Part shown: in pieces, positions 5,664-8,150 of the stretch | How the letters are laid out: every line of letters begins with the position of its first letter | Position numbering within the stretch: position 1 is the first letter of the stretch | Assembly: GCA_030526455.1 (NCBI GenBank) | Contig: JAUNCU010000130.1 | Span: 1-8,150 of the forward strand | Length of the DNA: 8,150 bases | From: Bacteroidales bacterium | Lineage (GTDB): Bacteria > Bacteroidota > Bacteroidia > Bacteroidales > Muribaculaceae | Direction of reading: 5' to 3' | Position numbers and translations under genes: made by a program | Notes under the pieces: model-generated | Databases searched by the model: none | What the model saw: the letters and a program-made list of their open reading frames with translations, nothing else | Told to the model about the DNA's origin: nothing

Positions 5664-6794
5664 ATGAAGTATAAAGTCGTAGCGACGAATCAAGATACTA
5701 AAGCGCGTGCCGGTGTCATTACCACCGACCACGGCGAAATCGAAACCCCCATCTTCATGCCTGTGGGCACCGTGGGGGCAGTGAAGGCCGTTCACATGCA
5801 CGAATTGCGTGACGATGTGAAGGCGCAAATCATTTTGGGCAACACCTATCACCTCTATCTGCGCCCCGGCATGGACATCATAGAGCGCGCGGGTGGCCTG
5901 CATAAGTTCAACACATGGGACAAACCCATCCTCACCGACAGCGGCGGCTTCCAGGTGTTCTCCCTCTCCAGTAACCGCAAACTCAAGGAGGAGGGTGCTG
6001 CCTTCCGTAGCCATATCGATGGCTCAAAGCACCTCTTCACACCCGAGAAGGTGGTGGATATTCAGCGCAGCATCGGTAGCGACATCATGATGGCGCTCGA
6101 TGAGTGTCCTCCCGGCACCTCCGACTATCAATATGCCGAGAAATCGCTCCGCCTCACCCAGCGCTGGCTCAAGCGCGGATGGGACCACTTCAATGCCACA
6201 TCGCCCCGCTATGGCCATTCGCAAGCCTTTTTCCCCATTGTGCAAGGCTGCGTGTATCCCGACCTGCGACGCGACAGTGCAAAATTTGTGGCCGACCTGG
6301 GTGCTGAAGGCAACGCCATCGGCGGTCTGGCCGTGGGCGAACCCACCGAGGCTATGTACGACATGATTGAGGTGGTGAACGAAGTGCTCCCCGAAGACAA
6401 GCCACGCTACCTGATGGGCGTGGGCACACCCGCCAATATCCTCGAGGCGATCGACCGCGGTGTGGACATGATGGACTGCGTGATGCCCACTCGCAACGGT
6501 CGCAACGGCATGCTCTTCACCCAGCACGGCATCATGAACATGCGCAACAAGAAGTGGGCCGACGACTTCTCGCCACTGCAAGAAGACGGCGCGTCGATCG
6601 TCGACCAGATATATTCAAAGGCCTACGTGCGCCATCTCTTCATCGCCCAGGAAATCCTTGCGATGCAGATTGCCAGCGTCCACAACCTCGCCTTCTACCT
6701 GTGGCTGGTGGGAGAGGCACGCAAGCACATCATAGCGGGCGACTTCAAGAGTTGGAAAACCGAAATGGTGGAACGCGTGACACGTCGCCTCTAA
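5664..6794 (+). CDS. tgt: tRNA-guanine(34) transglycosylase (queuosine pathway)
   Basis: Exchanges G34 in the anticodon of GUN tRNAs (His, Asp, Asn, Tyr) for the queuosine precursor preQ1. The 376 residues are the standard bacterial length. The TIM-barrel motifs are intact: TPIFMPVGTVG (28-38), GNTYHLYLRPG (59-69), DSGGFQVFSL with general acid/base D92, ALDECPP (D146), QGCVYPDLR (194-202), GGLAVGEP (220-227), RYLMGVGTP (248-256), and DCVMPTRNGRNG with nucleophile D271. The odd point is the structural zinc site. The CxCx2C expected after SPL is replaced by G309, S311 and D314 (DGASIVD), while the fourth ligand H340 remains. As I recall, other Bacteroidota Tgt proteins share this, so it is lineage-typical and not damage. 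Start ATG at 5664 follows a good promoter. The downstream permease gene begins 33 nt later. Confidence 0.97.
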   Translation: MKYKVVATNQDTKARAGVITTDHGEIETPIFMPVGTVGAVKAVHMHELRDDVKAQIILGNTYHLYLRPGMDIIERAGGLHKFNTWDKPILTDSGGFQVFSLSSNRKLKEEGAAFRSHIDGSKHLFTPEKVVDIQRSIGSDIMMALDECPPGTSDYQYAEKSLRLTQRWLKRGWDHFNATSPRYGHSQAFFPIVQGCVYPDLRRDSAKFVADLGAEGNAIGGLAVGEPTEAMYDMIEVVNEVLPEDKPRYLMGVGTPANILEAIDRGVDMMDCVMPTRNGRNGMLFTQHGIMNMRNKKWADDFSPLQEDGASIVDQIYSKAYVRHLFIAQEILAMQIASVHNLAFYLWLVGEARKHIIAGDFKSWKTEMVERVTRRL

Positions 6795-6827
6795 CCCCCC
6801 CACTATCCTCACACACTGTATCATCCT

Positions 6828-8051
6828 ATGCAAGAAAGCATCGAAAATATATTGCCCGAAGAAGTCGTGGAAGCGGCCGCTGTGAATGAAGAATTGTCGG
6901 CACCCGACAATTCCGTTCCTGCTGAAGTCTCCCCCGACGAGCAGCCTTCGGAGCCCGCACCCAAGCCAGCGAAGAAGCCTCTGGTGAAGAAATTCGACCT
7001 ATACATTATCAAAAAATTTATAGGCACATTTTTCTTCATCATTCTCATGCTGCTGCTTGTGATCGTGATGTTTGACATCAACGAAAAACTCGACGCCATG
7101 CTCCTTGCGCCGCTCAACGAAACCGTGTTTAAATATTTCATGAACTTCCTGCCTTACTTCATCAACCAGTTTGCGCCCATGTTTGTGTTTATCACGGTAA
7201 TCTTCTTCACCTCGAAGTTGGCCGACCGGTGCGAGATCACGGCGATACTTTCGAGCGGCATCAGTTTCAATCGCCTGGCGGTGCCCTACATGGTTTCGGC
7301 CACCTTCATCGCCATGGGCACGCTGCTGCTCTCGCTCTACATCATCCCGCCCGCCAATGTGAAGCGCATCGAGTACACCAACCAGTGGGTGAACAACAAG
7401 CGCGTGGACTATGGCGACAATGTGCAACTGCAGATGCGCCCCGGCGTGATGTTTCATATGGAGCGCTACGACAACACCACCAAGCATGGCTATCACATTT
7501 CTATTGAGGAATTTAAGGGAAATGAACTGGTGTCGCGCATCACTGCGCAAGGAGCGGTTTACGATACCCTCGGCCGATGGAAACTCAGCGACTACGCCCA
7601 CCGAAAATTCGACGGCCTCAAGGAAACCATGACCACCGGCACCACGATGGACACCATGCTCAACTTCGACCCCAAAGACTTCCTGATTTCGAAAAACGAC
7701 CAGGAAACACTCACCTCGCCCGAACTGCGCCGCTACATCACCGAGCAGAAAGAGCGCGGCGTGGCCAATATACAGCAATTTGAAATTGAATACGAAAAGC
7801 GATTCGCCATGACCGCCGCCGCATTCATCCTCACCATCATCGGTTTCTCGCTCTCGTCGAGAAAGGTGAGAGGTGGCACCGGCGTGAACATCATGATAGG
7901 CATCGTGCTCAGTTTCTCCTACATCCTCTTCATGCAAGTGACGCAGACTTTCGCCCAAAACGGCTACACCTCGTCGCGCGTGGCCATGTGGATCCCCAAT
8001 TTCCTCTTCACCATCATCGCCATCGTGCTCTACAAAAAAGCCTCCCGCTAA
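6828..8051 (+). CDS. LptF/LptG (YjgP/YjgQ) family LPS export permease
   Basis: Inner-membrane subunit of the LptB2FG transporter, which pulls lipopolysaccharide from the inner membrane toward the LptC/A bridge. Of 407 residues, the family body starts at about 54 (KKFDLYIIKKFIGTFFF). Three membrane segments lie at about 58-83, 105-130 and 148-174. A periplasmic beta-jellyroll domain follows (about 180-320, including YDTLGRWKL and DFLISKNDQETLTSPEL), then three more segments at 327-344, 352-374 and 385-403. Telling FtG from FtF is not safe; Bacteroidota usually carry two paralogues and the one next to tgt is this type. The first 52 residues are an extra acidic, P/E/A-rich, probably disordered cytoplasmic extension. 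A GTG at 6984 would instead give a usual-length protein of about 355 residues. Only 33 nt separate it from tgt and I see no promoter, so the pair is likely an operon. Confidence 0.9.
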   Translation: MQESIENILPEEVVEAAAVNEELSAPDNSVPAEVSPDEQPSEPAPKPAKKPLVKKFDLYIIKKFIGTFFFIILMLLLVIVMFDINEKLDAMLLAPLNETVFKYFMNFLPYFINQFAPMFVFITVIFFTSKLADRCEITAILSSGISFNRLAVPYMVSATFIAMGTLLLSLYIIPPANVKRIEYTNQWVNNKRVDYGDNVQLQMRPGVMFHMERYDNTTKHGYHISIEEFKGNELVSRITAQGAVYDTLGRWKLSDYAHRKFDGLKETMTTGTTMDTMLNFDPKDFLISKNDQETLTSPELRRYITEQKERGVANIQQFEIEYEKRFAMTAAAFILTIIGFSLSSRKVRGGTGVNIMIGIVLSFSYILFMQVTQTFAQNGYTSSRVAMWIPNFLFTIIAIVLYKKASR

Positions 8052-8065
8052 ACCAGCCAGGCTCC

Positions 8066-8150
8066 TCACGAATTTCGCTTATGTTTGTAGTGTTTTTGTG
8101 ATGTTCACGAATTAAGCGAATTATTTGTGTTGTTCACGAATTAAGCGAAT
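8066..8150. repeat. Short intergenic repeat cluster, cut by the window edge
   Basis: TGTTCACGAATTAAGCGAAT occurs twice with a 29-bp period (8102-8121 and 8131-8150), both followed or separated by T/G-rich spacers. A related copy at 8066-8082 shares TCACGAATT, but its second half, TTCGCTTA (8074-8081), is the reverse complement of TAAGCGAA (8113-8120). This creates an 8-bp inverted pair across 31 nt. The units are short and the spacers dissimilar, so this is not a convincing CRISPR. It may be a dispersed intergenic repeat, possibly also acting at the 3' end of the tgt-lptF/G transcript. Confidence 0.65.

Noticed and set aside
6999..8069. 356-codon open frame on the minus strand opposite the LptF/G permease
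   Set aside because: Its His/Asp/Glu-rich translation is typical of the antisense of a GC-rich membrane protein gene. The plus strand encodes a complete permease with six membrane segments.
8066..8150. Edge of a CRISPR array
   Set aside because: Copies are few, the spacing is uneven (39 then 29 bp), the intervals are short T/G-rich sequence and no cas gene is present.

Overview
The window looks like chromosome of a gut or oral Bacteroidales bacterium (Muribaculaceae/Prevotellaceae-like). The evidence is the Bacteroidota-type promoters (TTTG, about 20 bp, TAnnTTTG), the absence of obvious Shine-Dalgarno sequences, the tgt-lptF/G gene order, the Bacteroidota-like zinc-site sequence in Tgt, and a secreted BspA-like leucine-rich-repeat protein with a C-terminal dockerin. 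These are inferences from sequence features; no database search was possible.

Layout. Positions 1-201 hold no gene I can support, but contain a strong plus-strand terminator, which implies an unseen plus-strand gene to the left, convergent with rimO. Positions 202-2475 (minus) are a two-gene operon, ftsY then rimO: the SRP receptor GTPase and the ribosomal protein S12 methylthiotransferase. Positions 2476-2732 carry the ftsY -7 element and a large inverted repeat that ends in a T tract on the minus strand. Positions 2733-4844 (minus) are one secreted LRR-dockerin gene cut in two by a single in-frame TAA. Positions 4845-5102 hold two back-to-back promoters. Positions 5103-5558 (plus) encode a small exported or membrane-anchored protein with a possible chagasin-like (I42) fold. 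Positions 5664-8051 (plus) are tgt followed by an LptF/LptG-family permease. The window ends in short repeats of a TTCACGAATTAAGCGAATT-type element.

How the genes fit together. ftsY, rimO, tgt and lptF/G are housekeeping genes for membrane targeting, ribosome modification, queuosine tRNA modification and LPS export. Between them lies an accessory island (about 2.7-5.6 kb) of cell-surface or secreted proteins. The most informative observation is the LRR-dockerin gene. It has two homologous Cys/His + LRR modules, an in-frame stop at an alignable position of the second module, and an AT-rich LRR body between GC-rich ends. I saw no CRISPR array, tRNA, rRNA, transposase or phage gene, and no convincing new multi-gene system.
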